The notes below the pieces were generated by a model. That model was not told where the DNA came from. It made no database searches and saw nothing but the letters and a program-made list of their open reading frames with translations. DNA of 19,265 nt from Lysobacteraceae bacterium UBA6001 (GTDB taxonomy: Bacteria; Pseudomonadota; Gammaproteobacteria; Xanthomonadales; Xanthomonadaceae). The stretch covers positions 1,668-20,932 of the forward strand of contig DJAN01000124.1 in NCBI GenBank assembly GCA_002429615.1, in the 5' to 3' direction. Below, in pieces: positions 1-8,700 of the stretch. Within the stretch, counting starts at the first letter, position 1. The number at the start of each line of letters is the position of its first letter. Made by a program: the position numbers and the translations under genes.

Positions 1-1851
1 ATACACCATCGACAGCCCCAGTCCGGTGCCACGGCCGACTTCCTTGGTGGTGAAGAACGGTTCGAACACGCGGGCCATGGTCTCGGCCGACATGCCGTGG
101 CCGCTGTCGCGGATGCGCAGGCGCACATGGTCACCCGGCGGAATATCCGGATGCTGGGCCGCGTAGTCCTCGTCGAGGTGGACGTTGCCGGCCTCGATCG
201 ACAACAGCCCGCCCTCGGGCATGGCATCGCGCGCATTGACCGCGAGGTTGAGGATCGAGCTCTCCAGCTGGCTGGGATCGAGCTCGACGCACCAGGTGTC
301 CGGCGCGACTTCGACCTCCAGCCGCACCAGCTCGCCGAGGGCGCGCTGCAGCATGTCCTGCATGTCATGCAGGTGCGCGCCGATGTCCACCGCCTGGCTC
401 TGCAGCGGTTGCTGGCGCGCGAATGCCAGCAGGCGCTGGGTCAGCGCGGCGGCGCGCGAGACGCCGCGCATGGCGTTGTCCAGGGCGCGCGCCGGCCGCT
501 CGGCGTCCTGGCCGAGGCGGTCGATCATCATCCGCGCATGCTCGATGTTGCCGGCGATGATGGTCAGGATGTTGTTGAAGTCGTGGGCGATGCCGCCGGT
601 CAACTGGCCGACCGCCTCGATCTTCTGGCTCTGGCGCAATGCCGCTTCGGCCTGCAGGCGCGCGGTGGTTTCCACCGCCTCGGAGACCACCGCGGTGACC
701 TGGCCGTCCGGATCGCGCAGCGGACGGAACGAGAAGTCGAAGCTGCGCGTGCCGGTGGGCAGCTGCAGCTCCAGTGCCTGTCGCGACGGCAACCCGGCCG
801 CGGCGTCGGTGATCGCCTCGCGCACGCGTTCGGCGGCACCGGGCGTGCCGGCGAACCAGGCCGAGGCGCAGAACGGCTGGCCGCTCACTTCGGACGGCGC
901 GGCGAGGATCGCATCCAGCGACGCCACGTTGGCCTCGACGATGCGGCCGTCGGGGGTCAGCAGGATCTGGTGCTGGAAGCTGGACTGGAACACCGCCTGC
1001 AGCCGGTTCTCGCTGCGGCGCAGTTCGGCGGTGCGCGCCAGCACCTGCTGTTCGAGCGACTCGTTGCTCTGCCGCAATGACAGCTCGGCCTGCTTGAGGT
1101 CGCTGATGTCGCGCGCCAGCGTGTAGTAGCCGGTGATCGCGCCGTGCGCGTCACGCTCGGGCACGCCATCGACCTGGGCGTAGCGGATCGATCCATCCGC
1201 ACGCGCCAGCTGGGTCTCGAAATTGACCCGCTCACCGCGCAGCACCTGCTCCAGGAACGGCTGCGCGCGGCCGAACGCGGCGTCACCGACGATCTGGCGG
1301 ATATGCAGCCCGGCCAACGCCTCCGGCGCCATGCCATACCAGTCTTCGCTGGCGCGGTTGGCGAAGCGGAAGCGATGGTCCGGGCCGAGATGGGTGATCA
1401 GCGCCGGCAGCGCGTCGGTGATCAGCTGCAGGCGGTCGCGGCTGAGCTGCAGCTCGGCCTCGGCCAGGTCGAGCCGGCGGTGTTCGTCGCGCTCGTGCAG
1501 CGCCCGCACGATCGCGTCGGGCAGGCGCTGCAGGCGCTGCTTGACCACGTAGTCGCGCGCGCCGCGGGTCAACGCCTGCACCGCGAGTTCCTCGGTCAAG
1601 GTGCCGGAGACGAAGATGAAGGGCACCTCGGGCCGGCGCGCGTTGGCCAGGGTCAGCGCGGTATCGCCGTCGAAACCGGGCAGCACGTGGTCGGCGAGGA
1701 TCACGTCGAAGTCGCCGATCTCCAGCGCCTCGACGAAGCCTTCTCGCGTCCACACCCGCTGCGACTGTACGGCCAGCCGCGCGCGCTTGAGCTGGGCACC
1801 GATCAGTTCGGCGTCCAGCGCGCTGTCTTCCAGCATCAGGATGCGGATCAT
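1..1851 (-). CDS. Hybrid sensor histidine kinase, REC-PAS-PAS-HisKA-HATPase (3' end cut by window edge)
   Basis: Open for 617 codons from ATG at 1851 to the left edge, with no stop. Residues 1-125 form a response-regulator receiver: acidic pair E8-D9, phospho-acceptor D54 (VILADHVL), S82 and K104 (DYVVK). Residues about 138-255 and 280-395 look like two PAS domains, the first ending in [16 protein letters not shown], joined by a coiled-coil-like linker. The HisKA box has H423 ([10 protein letters not shown]). The ATPase part shows the N box around N539 ([11 protein letters not shown]), G1 box DSGHGM from D582, the F-box PFFTTKE, and the G2 box GRGTGLGLS at the edge. No transmembrane segment is seen, so it is cytoplasmic. 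Kinases of this type often end in a second receiver, which would lie outside the window. It follows bphR by 25 nt on the same strand, which suggests membership of the phytochrome operon, perhaps as a phosphorelay partner. Its signal is unknown. Confidence 0.9.
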   Translation of the reverse strand, partial: MIRILMLEDSALDAELIGAQLKRARLAVQSQRVWTREGFVEALEIGDFDVILADHVLPGFDGDTALTLANARRPEVPFIFVSGTLTEELAVQALTRGARDYVVKQRLQRLPDAIVRALHERDEHRRLDLAEAELQLSRDRLQLITDALPALITHLGPDHRFRFANRASEDWYGMAPEALAGLHIRQIVGDAAFGRAQPFLEQVLRGERVNFETQLARADGSIRYAQVDGVPERDAHGAITGYYTLARDISDLKQAELSLRQSNESLEQQVLARTAELRRSENRLQAVFQSSFQHQILLTPDGRIVEANVASLDAILAAPSEVSGQPFCASAWFAGTPGAAERVREAITDAAAGLPSRQALELQLPTGTRSFDFSFRPLRDPDGQVTAVVSEAVETTARLQAEAALRQSQKIEAVGQLTGGIAHDFNNILTIIAGNIEHARMMIDRLGQDAERPARALDNAMRGVSRAAALTQRLLAFARQQPLQSQAVDIGAHLHDMQDMLQRALGELVRLEVEVAPDTWCVELDPSQLESSILNLAVNARDAMPEGGLLSIEAGNVHLDEDYAAQHPDIPPGDHVRLRIRDSGHGMSAETMARVFEPFFTTKEVGRGTGLGLSMVY

Positions 1852-1853
1852 CG

Positions 1854-1870
1854 CCCCGCGCTGCGCGGGG
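1854..1870 (-). promoter_or_regulatory. GC hairpin covering the hybrid kinase ribosome binding site
   Basis: A perfect 7-bp inverted repeat with a 3-nt loop (CCCCGCG-CAG-CGCGGGG on the minus strand) fills most of the 25-nt gap between the bphR stop and the kinase ATG. Its 3' arm holds the only purine-rich stretch that could act as Shine-Dalgarno (GGGG, 3 nt from the ATG). No T-tract follows, so it is not a typical intrinsic terminator. It may lower or condition kinase translation relative to bphR. The structure is seen; the role is inferred. Confidence 0.45.
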
Positions 1871-1876
1871 GCGGGG

Positions 1877-2341
1877 TCAGCCGTTGCTGCCATGGAGGGT
1901 GGAACGATGCGGCGGCGGTTGATTGGTGATGCCCCAGAACATGCCCAGGCCTTGGATGGCCTCGAAGAATTCCTTGAAGTCGACCGGCTTGACCACGAAG
2001 GCGTTGACGCCCAACTCGTAGCTGCGCACCAGGTCGCGCTCCTCGTTGGAGGAGGTGAGCATAACGACGGGCGTACTGCTGAGGTTCGGATCGCCGCGCA
2101 CTTCGGCCAATACTTCTAAACCGTTCAGTTTTGGCAGCTTGAGGTCCAGCAATACGACCACCGGTCCGCCATGCCGCGCGCCGGCATAGGCGCCCTCGCT
2201 GCGCAGGTAGTCCAGCGCCTCGGCACCGTCGCGCACATGCACGACATCGTTGAGCAGCTGGCAACGCGCCAGCGCGGCCAGGGTCAGCTCGGCGTCCTTC
2301 GGGCTGTCTTCCACCAGCAGGATGGGTCGCAGATCCCTCAT
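1877..2341 (-). CDS. bphR: Single-domain response regulator, Rcp1-like, partner of the bacteriophytochrome
   Basis: 154 residues, essentially one CheY-like receiver. Acidic pocket E11-D12 (LLVEDSPKDAEL), phospho-acceptor D66 (VVVLLDLKLPKLNG), T96 (VVMLTSSNEERD) and K118 (AFVVKPVDF) are all present. The C-terminal end, with W136 and NQPPP at 140-144, resembles the Rcp1 group of phytochrome response regulators. There is no DNA-binding or enzymatic output domain, so it should act by protein contact or phosphotransfer. The start is ATG at 2341, with GGAG at 2352-2349 and a 7-nt spacer. The ATG overlaps the bphP TGA (ATGA), indicating translational coupling. It is the expected phospho-acceptor for BphP. 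The symbol follows usage for phytochrome-linked regulators and is given by position and family type. Confidence 0.9.
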   Translation of the reverse strand: MRDLRPILLVEDSPKDAELTLAALARCQLLNDVVHVRDGAEALDYLRSEGAYAGARHGGPVVVLLDLKLPKLNGLEVLAEVRGDPNLSSTPVVMLTSSNEERDLVRSYELGVNAFVVKPVDFKEFFEAIQGLGMFWGITNQPPPHRSTLHGSNG

Positions 2342-4575
2342 GTATCGGCTCCAGTGGGGTGGGGGAGGGTGAAATGGAACGTCGCGCCCTTGCCAGGTGC
2401 GCCGTCGGCCCAGGTGCGGCCGCCATGCCGCTCGATGATGCGACGCACGTTGGCCAGGCCGATGCCGGTGCCTTCGTATTCGTCGGCATGATGCAGGCGC
2501 TGGAACACGCCGAACAGCTTGTCCACGTAGCGCGGGTCGAAACCGCAGCCGTTGTCCTTCACATGGAAGACGTCTTCCTCGCCGACCCGTGCATGACCGA
2601 TCTCGATCACCGGCTCGGGCGTATCGCGGGTGAACTTGATGGCGTTCGACAACAGATTCTGCCAGACCAGCCGCAGCATGGCCGGGTCGGCCTGAACCCG
2701 GGGCAAGGGCGGGCGTATCCACTGGATCGCGCGGCCCGTGTATTCCATGTCGAGCCGGGTGCGCACGTCATCGACCAGCGTGCCCATGTCCACTGAAGCC
2801 AGTCCCAGGGTGGAACGGCCCATCTGCGAGAAACTCAGCAGGTCATCGACCAGCGTGCCGGCCGACTTGGCCGACTCGACGATGGTGGCGAGGAAACGCC
2901 GCTCGGTCTCGTCCAGGCGCTCGCCGGCGGATGCGCTGAGCAGTTCGGAGTAGCCGACGATATGCCGGAACGGCGCGCGCAGGTCGTGGCTGACCGAATA
3001 CGAGAAGGCCTCCAGTTCCTTGTTGCTGCGTAGCAGCTGTTCGTTGAGCTCGGCCATCTCCTCGGCCTTGCGCAGTACGATGTCGACGATGGCGGTGCGC
3101 AGCTCCAGTGCCGCGTCGCGATCGACTTCGTCCCAGGGCAGCGACTGCTGCTGGACGGTCTGCTTCCAGGCTTCGAACGACAGGCGCGGGGTCAGCGCCT
3201 GCGCCTGCGACTTGCGCGGATCGCCGCCCCAGCGCACCGTCCGCACCACCTCCGGGCGGAACCACAGCACGAAGCTGTCGTGCAGCTGCGAGATCGAGAT
3301 CGCCAGCACGCCGCTGGCGGCGGCGGCGAACGTGGCGGCGGCCGGCCACACCGCGGCCAGCTTCTCGGTCCAGAACACCTCGTTGTTGCCCTGGGTGCTG
3401 GTCAGCCACTGCACCAGTTCGAGGATGTGCGGCTGGGCGGGGCATTCGCCGAGCATCACGCAGTCGCCGCGATGGATGATCGCCGCGCCGCGGGCACCGG
3501 TCAGCGCGAGCAGGCGCTCCGGATCGCGGCCCAGCGCGGCCATGAAATCCTCATCGCCGGCCATGCGCGCCAGCAGGCGCACCTGGATCGCGCGGCGCGC
3601 GATGCGCTCCTCCACCGCCAGGGCACGCTCCTTCAGCGCGATCTGCAGCGACAGGATCTGCCCGATGAACTCGCAGGCGGTGCGCGCGTGGTAGGGCACG
3701 CGCCGCGGCGCGCCGTTGTGGCAGGAGATCAGGCCCCACAGCTGGCCCTCGCGGATCAGCGAGACCGACATCGACGCGCCGGTGCCCATGTTGCGCATGT
3801 ACTGCAGGTGCACCGGCGAGACGCTGCGCAGCATCGATGCGCTCAGGTCGGTCGCCGGTGCGTCCGCGCGCGTGGCATCGCGCAGCAGCGGCACCGGCGT
3901 GTAGTCGCTGTTGGCGATCAGGCGCACGCGGTTGCGCCGGTACAGCTCGCGCGCCTGCGCCGGGATGTCGGATTCGGGAAAGCGCAGGTCCAGGTAGGCG
4001 GGCAGGACCTCGTTGCGGTCCTCGGCGATCACCAACCCGTTCCATTCGGCGTCGAACTGGTAGATCAGCGTGCGGTCGAAACCAGCCAGGGCCCGCACGT
4101 GCCGCGAGGCGATCTCGCACAGCTCGCTGATCTGCCCGGCGCGCTCGATCTCGCCCATGAAGCGGCGGATGACCGGATACAGGTCTTCCAGCGAGCCCGG
4201 CTCGCCGGCCACCGGGGCTTCCATCTCGATCAGCAGCTGACCGCCGGCGCGATGCGCCACGGCATGGTGGCGCCCCAGGTTGGCCAGCGCCAGGCTGCCG
4301 AGAAATACCGAACTGTCCGGCGCCAGCGCGGCAAGGGTGTCGTGGTGCGCGGCCAGCACGCCGCCGAACACCGCGGCCAGTGGCTGGCCGAGGGGATCGC
4401 CGAAGTGGTCGAGCATCGCCGGCGCGGACACCGCGCGTTCCAGCACCGCCATGGTGGTCGGCTCGACGATCAACAACACGCCATAAGGCTGGATCGCACC
4501 GGGGGTATGGATGGGTTCGCGGGCGCAGGCGGACAGGTCCAGCGGGGCGGCGTGCATCGTTTGATCGGTGGACAT
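2338..4575 (-). CDS. bphP: Bacteriophytochrome sensor histidine kinase
   Basis: A 745-residue cytosolic red/far-red photoreceptor kinase. Cys17 precedes the typical start REPIHTPGAIQPYG and is the expected biliverdin-binding cysteine. PAS is about 20-125 and GAF about 145-305. The GAF domain has the PESDIP motif with D203, H256 (SPVHLQYMRNMG) and H286 (LISCHNG), the usual chromophore-pocket residues. PHY is about 320-500, with WGG at 449-451 and the tongue motif PRLSF at 463-467. HisKA has H530 (SYSVSHDLRAPFRHI). HATPase shows the N box N644 (NLLSNAIKF), G1 box DNGCGF from D674 and G2 box GTGIGLANV. All key residues are intact, so both light sensing and kinase activity are expected. The start ATG at 4575 has AGGA at 4586-4583 and a 7-nt spacer. 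It sits between bphO and bphR, giving the classical cofactor-receptor-regulator order. Length and architecture match canonical kinase-type BphPs; the Xanthomonas campestris phytochrome instead ends in a PAS9 output domain. Confidence 0.97.
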   Translation of the reverse strand: MSTDQTMHAAPLDLSACAREPIHTPGAIQPYGVLLIVEPTTMAVLERAVSAPAMLDHFGDPLGQPLAAVFGGVLAAHHDTLAALAPDSSVFLGSLALANLGRHHAVAHRAGGQLLIEMEAPVAGEPGSLEDLYPVIRRFMGEIERAGQISELCEIASRHVRALAGFDRTLIYQFDAEWNGLVIAEDRNEVLPAYLDLRFPESDIPAQARELYRRNRVRLIANSDYTPVPLLRDATRADAPATDLSASMLRSVSPVHLQYMRNMGTGASMSVSLIREGQLWGLISCHNGAPRRVPYHARTACEFIGQILSLQIALKERALAVEERIARRAIQVRLLARMAGDEDFMAALGRDPERLLALTGARGAAIIHRGDCVMLGECPAQPHILELVQWLTSTQGNNEVFWTEKLAAVWPAAATFAAAASGVLAISISQLHDSFVLWFRPEVVRTVRWGGDPRKSQAQALTPRLSFEAWKQTVQQQSLPWDEVDRDAALELRTAIVDIVLRKAEEMAELNEQLLRSNKELEAFSYSVSHDLRAPFRHIVGYSELLSASAGERLDETERRFLATIVESAKSAGTLVDDLLSFSQMGRSTLGLASVDMGTLVDDVRTRLDMEYTGRAIQWIRPPLPRVQADPAMLRLVWQNLLSNAIKFTRDTPEPVIEIGHARVGEEDVFHVKDNGCGFDPRYVDKLFGVFQRLHHADEYEGTGIGLANVRRIIERHGGRTWADGAPGKGATFHFTLPHPTGADT

Positions 4576-4721
4576 CTAGGGTTCCTGTGGCAGGGCCACA
4601 TGCACCGATGCGCCGGCACGACCCTCACCGGGCGCGAACAGGCACGGGACTGTCGTGGATCGCGGCTCCATCTTGCCCGAATCGGCTGCCTGTTCCCAAT
4701 GAAGGCGTTGTCGTGATTCCT
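4576..4721 (-). other. bphO-bphP intergenic spacer, non-coding
   Basis: A gap of 146 nt between the bphO stop and bphP start. It holds the hairpin at 4586-4600 and the bphP Shine-Dalgarno. I see no convincing reading frame with coding character and no clear -35/-10 pair. Its size leaves room for a separate bphP promoter or for processing of a joint transcript. Confidence 0.6.
4586..4600 (-). promoter_or_regulatory. Small hairpin abutting the bphP ribosome binding site
   Basis: A perfect 6-bp inverted repeat with a 3-nt loop (TGTGGC-CCT-GCCACA, minus strand). Its last base is the first base of the bphP Shine-Dalgarno AGGA. It could influence ribosome access or protect an mRNA 5' end. No T-run follows it. 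The structure is seen; the function is inferred. Confidence 0.35.
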
Positions 4722-5306
4722 TCACGCGAACGCTTCGCGCAGATCCCGATGCACGCTGGCGAAGGCCTGCCGCGCGCCCTCGATCACCTCATCTTCCTGC
4801 GCGGGTGACAGGTCGATCGCATCCAGTGCGCGGGTGAAACGACGCCAGTGTGCGGCCACGCCCTCGTCGGGTGGCGCGAGATGCGAGGCGCCAAAACCCG
4901 CATGCAGACCAAGTGCGCCGGCGAGCTTGAGGATCACCGCGCCGCCGAGCGTGGCGCCTTCGGCCACATACAACCAGCCCAGGGCAGGGGCCAATGCCGG
5001 TGCCGGCATCCGCACTGGCGGCAGCGTCGGCGGCTGCAGGCCGAGTGCGTGCAGGTCGTCGGCGATGCGCGCGCACCGGGCGCGCGCGGCCAGCCCGGGC
5101 AGCAGGCGGGCGAGGTCTTCGCGCGCGTAGAGCGGTTCGATCGCCGCGTGGAAGCGGTACTGCACGCCCAGGAACAGGCCGAAGCGGGCGCGCTGCTCGA
5201 AGATGCCGCAGGCCATCACCGCCTCGTCGAGCCGGGCATGCGTCGTACGCGTGTGCCGGCGCAGCGCTTCGGCGCGGGTTTCCTGCGCGGGCAATACGTC
5301 AGTCAC
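4722..5306 (-). CDS. bphO: Biliverdin-forming heme oxygenase (BphO type)
   Basis: 194 residues from a GTG start. It should open heme to biliverdin, CO and iron, supplying the BphP chromophore. The N-terminal LRRHTRTTHARLDEAV contains the expected proximal heme ligand H23. The distal-helix signature GWLYVAEGATLGG is at 110-122. There is no signal peptide, so it is cytosolic. I chose GTG at 5306 because GGGGG lies 5 nt upstream (5316-5312) and the resulting length fits the family. The frame stays open to an ATG at 5408, but the extra 34 residues are rich in R, P and W and look non-coding. The bphO-bphP pairing is well established in proteobacteria, and the gene would be the first of the minus-strand operon. 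Ferredoxin or another electron donor is not encoded here. Confidence 0.92.
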   Translation of the reverse strand: MTDVLPAQETRAEALRRHTRTTHARLDEAVMACGIFEQRARFGLFLGVQYRFHAAIEPLYAREDLARLLPGLAARARCARIADDLHALGLQPPTLPPVRMPAPALAPALGWLYVAEGATLGGAVILKLAGALGLHAGFGASHLAPPDEGVAAHWRRFTRALDAIDLSPAQEDEVIEGARQAFASVHRDLREAFA

Positions 5307-5576
5307 GGGCACCCCCGGGGAGCGGCGGTGGAGAGCGCGGGGCGGTGCGAATACATCGTCGCAGCGTAGCAGACGCCGCCAGCGCGACTGGCACGGCGCG
5401 GGAAGCAAGCAGCGCTATCGCATCGCGCTGTGCGCGGCGTGGTCTTCGACTTTGCGCAAATCGGCGTGTCACCGTGCGGCACGGGCACGGCGACGGCGCG
5501 CGCCAAAGTTTTGACGGCGAAGCGAAAAACCTTGTGGCTGTTGGGCTTCACTGTGTCTCATCAAGTTAGTGATGTG

Positions 5577-5602
5577 CATCGCAAGAAATTTTTGCCGCGA
5601 TG
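5577..5602. repeat. Inverted repeat just upstream of the rightward promoter (possible operator)
   Basis: CATCGC at 5577-5582 and GCGATG at 5597-5602 form a perfect 6-bp inverted repeat separated by 14 bp, mostly A/T. The motif GATGTG also occurs as a direct repeat at 5571-5576 and 5599-5604. The right arm ends 2 bp before the proposed -35 box, a position suited to an activator or repressor. No known regulator consensus is recognised. Confidence 0.35.
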
Positions 5603-5604
5603 TG

Positions 5605-5633
5605 TTGACGAATTGTGAAGTGATTTGCAGAAT
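5605..5633 (+). promoter_or_regulatory. Putative sigma-70 promoter for the surface-protein operon
   Basis: TTGACG at 5605-5610 matches the -35 consensus at 5 of 6 positions. It is followed after 17 bp by CAGAAT at 5628-5633 (4 of 6 to TATAAT). It lies in the AT-rich island and reads toward the giant gene, which would give a leader of about 130 nt. The prediction is by eye only. Confidence 0.45.
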
Positions 5634-5651
5634 TCGCGCCGCTCGGCTTGC

Positions 5652-5665
5652 CGGACCTCGGTCCG
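5652..5665 (+). promoter_or_regulatory. Hairpin in the leader of the giant surface-protein gene
   Basis: CGGAC-CTCG-GTCCG: a 5-bp stem with a CTCG tetraloop (or 6 bp with a 2-nt loop) shortly after the expected transcript start. A 10-bp palindrome GCGGATCCGC follows at 5738-5747. No T-run is present. It may stabilise the transcript 5' end; the role is inferred. Confidence 0.3.
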
Positions 5666-5754
5666 TGTTGTCCAGCCAGGCGTCCAGATCCCATCCATCT
5701 TCGAGTCCTGCCGCACCCGAGGCGCGGACTTCCGGATGCGGATCCGCTGCAATC

Positions 5755-5762
5755 GGGGGGGA
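5755..5762 (+). promoter_or_regulatory. Shine-Dalgarno-like G-run for the giant surface protein
   Basis: GGGGGGGA at 5755-5762, 8 nt before the ATG at 5771, supports that start. A competing site, AGGA at 5832-5835, lies 4 nt before a second in-frame ATG at 5840. Confidence 0.45.
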
Positions 5763-5770
5763 ACAATGGA

Positions 5771-8700
5771 ATGGCTGATTTGATGCGCGGTGGCCGCGAG
5801 GCTGCCATGCGTGCGCGCGTGCGCACGTCCAAGGAATCCATGGCGCATGCGCGCATGGGAGGCTCCACGCTGCGCCGCCTGTTCGGCTGCCTGCTGCTGT
5901 GCCTGCCGTTCGGCGCGCTCGCCGCCGATCTGCAGATCAGCAACCTCTCCGATACCGGCTACGACCCGACCCCGGCCGGCAGCAATGTCGTCTACAGCGT
6001 CACCGTCGAGAACAGCGCCGACGACACCGTCACCGATGCGGTGGTGATCTTCGACCTGCCCTCCGGCGCACAGGCCGCCACGCCGCTGCCGGCGTTCTGC
6101 ACTGTCGCCGCCGGCAACGCGCAGCGCGTGGAATGCCGCGTCGGCACGCTGGTCGGCACGTTCTCCTCCAACGGCACGCCGGTCACCTTCGATCTGCCGA
6201 TCTCCACCGTCGGCATGGCGCCGGGCAGCATCCAGATCCGCGCCGCGATCGGTACCCAGGCCAGCATGCCGGCGTCGAACACCCAGATCGCCTCGCTGGC
6301 CGATGGCGATGGCTTCTTCGCCAACGACACCAACGCCGCCAACAACCGCCGCGTGGAAACCACCACGCTGGAGACCGCCGGCGACCTCAGCATCGAGAAG
6401 ACCGCCACGCCCGATCCGGTGATCGGCGGTGGCGAGATCACCTACACCCTGACCGTGCGCAACGCCGGCCCGAGCGCGTCGGCCGGCTTCAAGGTCGTCG
6501 ATTCGCTGCCGGCCGCGGTGACCTACGTCGCCAACAGCTTCGCCGGCAGCGGCTGGACCTTCGTCCCCGGCACCATGACCGCCACCCATGCCGGTTCGCT
6601 GGCCAATGGCGGCAGCACCAGTTTCAGCTTCCGCGCCCGCGTCAACGCCGGCAGCGGCAACGTGGTCAACACCGCGCGCGTGGATGCGGGCAGCACGCCC
6701 GATCCGCTGCTGGACAACAACACCGGCTCGGTCACCACCCAGGTCACCGCCGGTGCCGACCTCGGCCTGACCAAGAGCGCGACGCCCGCGCCGGCGATCT
6801 CCGGCCAGCCGATCGCTTTCCACATCCAGCTCACCAACCAGGGCCCGAGCGCGGCGGTGAACCCGCGCTTCGTCGACAACCTGCCGACCGGCTTCGTGCT
6901 CACCGGTGCGACGCCGCCGGCCGGCTGGACCTGCACCGGCACCACCAGCGTGACCTGCGCGCTCGACGGCACCCTGGCCGTGGGCGCGGTGGCCGCCTTC
7001 ACCCTCGACAGCGTGGTGCCGGACTCCGGCACCAACAGCAGCGGCAACGTCACCAACAGCGCCACCGCCAGCGCCGACACGCCGGATCCGAACGCCACCG
7101 ACAACACCGGCAGCACCACCTTCAGCGTGCTCGCCGACGGTGCCGACCTGTCGTTGCAGAAGACCAAGACGCCCGCCCTGGTGCCGGTATGGAGCGGCAG
7201 CGGCAGCGACCTGGACAGCCGCATGACCAGCAGCATCGTCGTGCGCAACCTCGGCCCGCGCGCGGCCACCGGCCAGGTGCAGGTGGTCGATACGCTGGCC
7301 AGCGGCGAAGAGCTGCTGCTGCCCGACGGCAGCGTGGCGCAGCCGGGCACGCCGTACACCACCGGCGCCTGGAGCTGCTCGGTCGACCAGCTGTATGCGG
7401 CCGGCTCGCCGCAGCATGTCACCTGCGACCTGGTCAGCGGCCTGCCGCTGGCGGTGGGTGGCACCGCCTCGACGCTGTCGCTGCTCACGCGCGCGCGCTC
7501 GTCCTCGGCCAGCCTGCTCAACAACGCCTGTACCGGCGGTTCGGGTGGCTCGATCGAGCCGCTGACCGACAACGGCATCAACCGCGATGCCGAGACCGGC
7601 AACGACTGTTCCGGTGCCGGCACGCGCACCACCGACGAACGCGCCGACCTGTCGATCACCAAGCAGACCAATGGTCCGGGCGATGCCGACAACGTGCTGG
7701 CGGCGAACCAGGACACGCTGACCTACACCCTGACCGTCACCAACAACGGCCCGGACGCGACCACCGGCGTGGTGGTCAACGACACCGTGCCCGGCTATGT
7801 CAGCGGCCGCACCCAGGTCTCGATGCTGTCGTATCCGGCGAACTGGAACTGCACGGTCAACAACGCCTCGGTGGTCTGCCGCTCCGGCACCACGTCGCTG
7901 GCCAACGGCGCCAGTGCGCAGTTCGTCATCCAGGTCAAGCGCGCCCTGTTCGACAGCTATTCGCAACCGGCCGGCACCTGCGGCGGCGTCGCCATCAGCG
8001 GCGCTTACTGCAACACCGCCGGCGTCGGCATCGACGCGACGGTGGCCGGCTCGGTCGGCGAGCTGGTCGGCACCAACAACCAGGCCTCGGACTGGATCCG
8101 CATCGCGCGCGTGGCCAACGTGGCCACCAGCGCCAAGACCATCGCCTCGGGCAGCCCGGGCCGCGCCGGCGTCAACACCACCTACGTGATGTCGTACATC
8201 AACCAGGGTCCGTCCGCGGTGCCCGGGGTGATCTTCCGCGACGTGTTCACGCTGCCGGCCAACGACGCCGGTTTCGTGCTGGTCTCGGCGCAGCGCACCG
8301 GTGGCGGCACCACGACCTGCACCGCCACCGCCGGCGCCGGCGTCACCGTCTCGGCCACCGCCGGCGGCGACTCGTATGCCAACCCGACCGGTTCGCCGGC
8401 CACGGTGCGCGTGCAGTGCCAGCCGCTGTCCAGCTTCGCCAACCAGCAGACCGAAACGCTGCAGGTGGTGATCCGCCCGAACGTCAACGCGACCAACACC
8501 GGCCGCCAGTTCGACAACATCGCCGACTTCTTCATCGACCTCGATGGCGACGGCGTCGCCGATGCCACCAGCGGCACCGACGTCAACGGCAACACCTACG
8601 ACTTCAACAGCGACACCAGCGACGACACCAAGAGCGCGCAGCTGCCGTTCGAGAGCGGGCAGGTCGACCTGATCACCAACAAGGTGGACACCGGCTTCAC

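Larger units (their letters stand above)
5307..5770. other. Divergent intergenic region between the phytochrome operon and the surface-protein operon
   Basis: 464 bp without a credible gene. The part next to bphO is GC-rich. From about 5500 to 5640 the sequence becomes clearly AT-richer than anything around it, with runs such as AAAGTTTTGACGG and AAGAAATTTTTGCC. The island holds the inverted repeat at 5577-5602 and the promoter candidate at 5605-5633. From about 5634 to 5770 lies the presumed leader of the giant surface-protein gene. A promoter for bphO must lie within or left of the AT island, but I cannot identify a convincing box pair for it. Confidence 0.7.

Noticed and set aside
1854..1870. 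Hairpin as an intrinsic terminator after bphR
   Set aside because: No T-tract follows on the minus strand, and the hybrid kinase starts immediately after.
5389..5403. Sigma-54-like TGGCACG in the intergenic region
   Set aside because: The matching -12 TTGC element is missing: GGGA stands at the required spacing.
5307..5408. N-terminal extension of bphO to ATG 5408
   Set aside because: The added 34 residues look non-coding and exceed the family length; GTG 5306 has a well-placed G-rich ribosome site.
5430..5618. Short plus-strand frame in the intergenic region (62 codons)
   Set aside because: No ribosome site, no hydrophobic or domain pattern, and it overlaps the AT-rich regulatory island.
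5648..5770. Upstream TTG extension of the giant protein by 41 codons
   Set aside because: The extra residues are Pro/Arg/Cys-rich and precede the signal peptide. The G-run at 5755-5762 supports ATG 5771 and would lie inside the extension.
5561..7966. An 801-codon antisense open frame running into the intergenic region
   Set aside because: The composition is the same low-information Gly/Ala/Arg/His type, opposite a well-supported signal peptide and DUF11 units.
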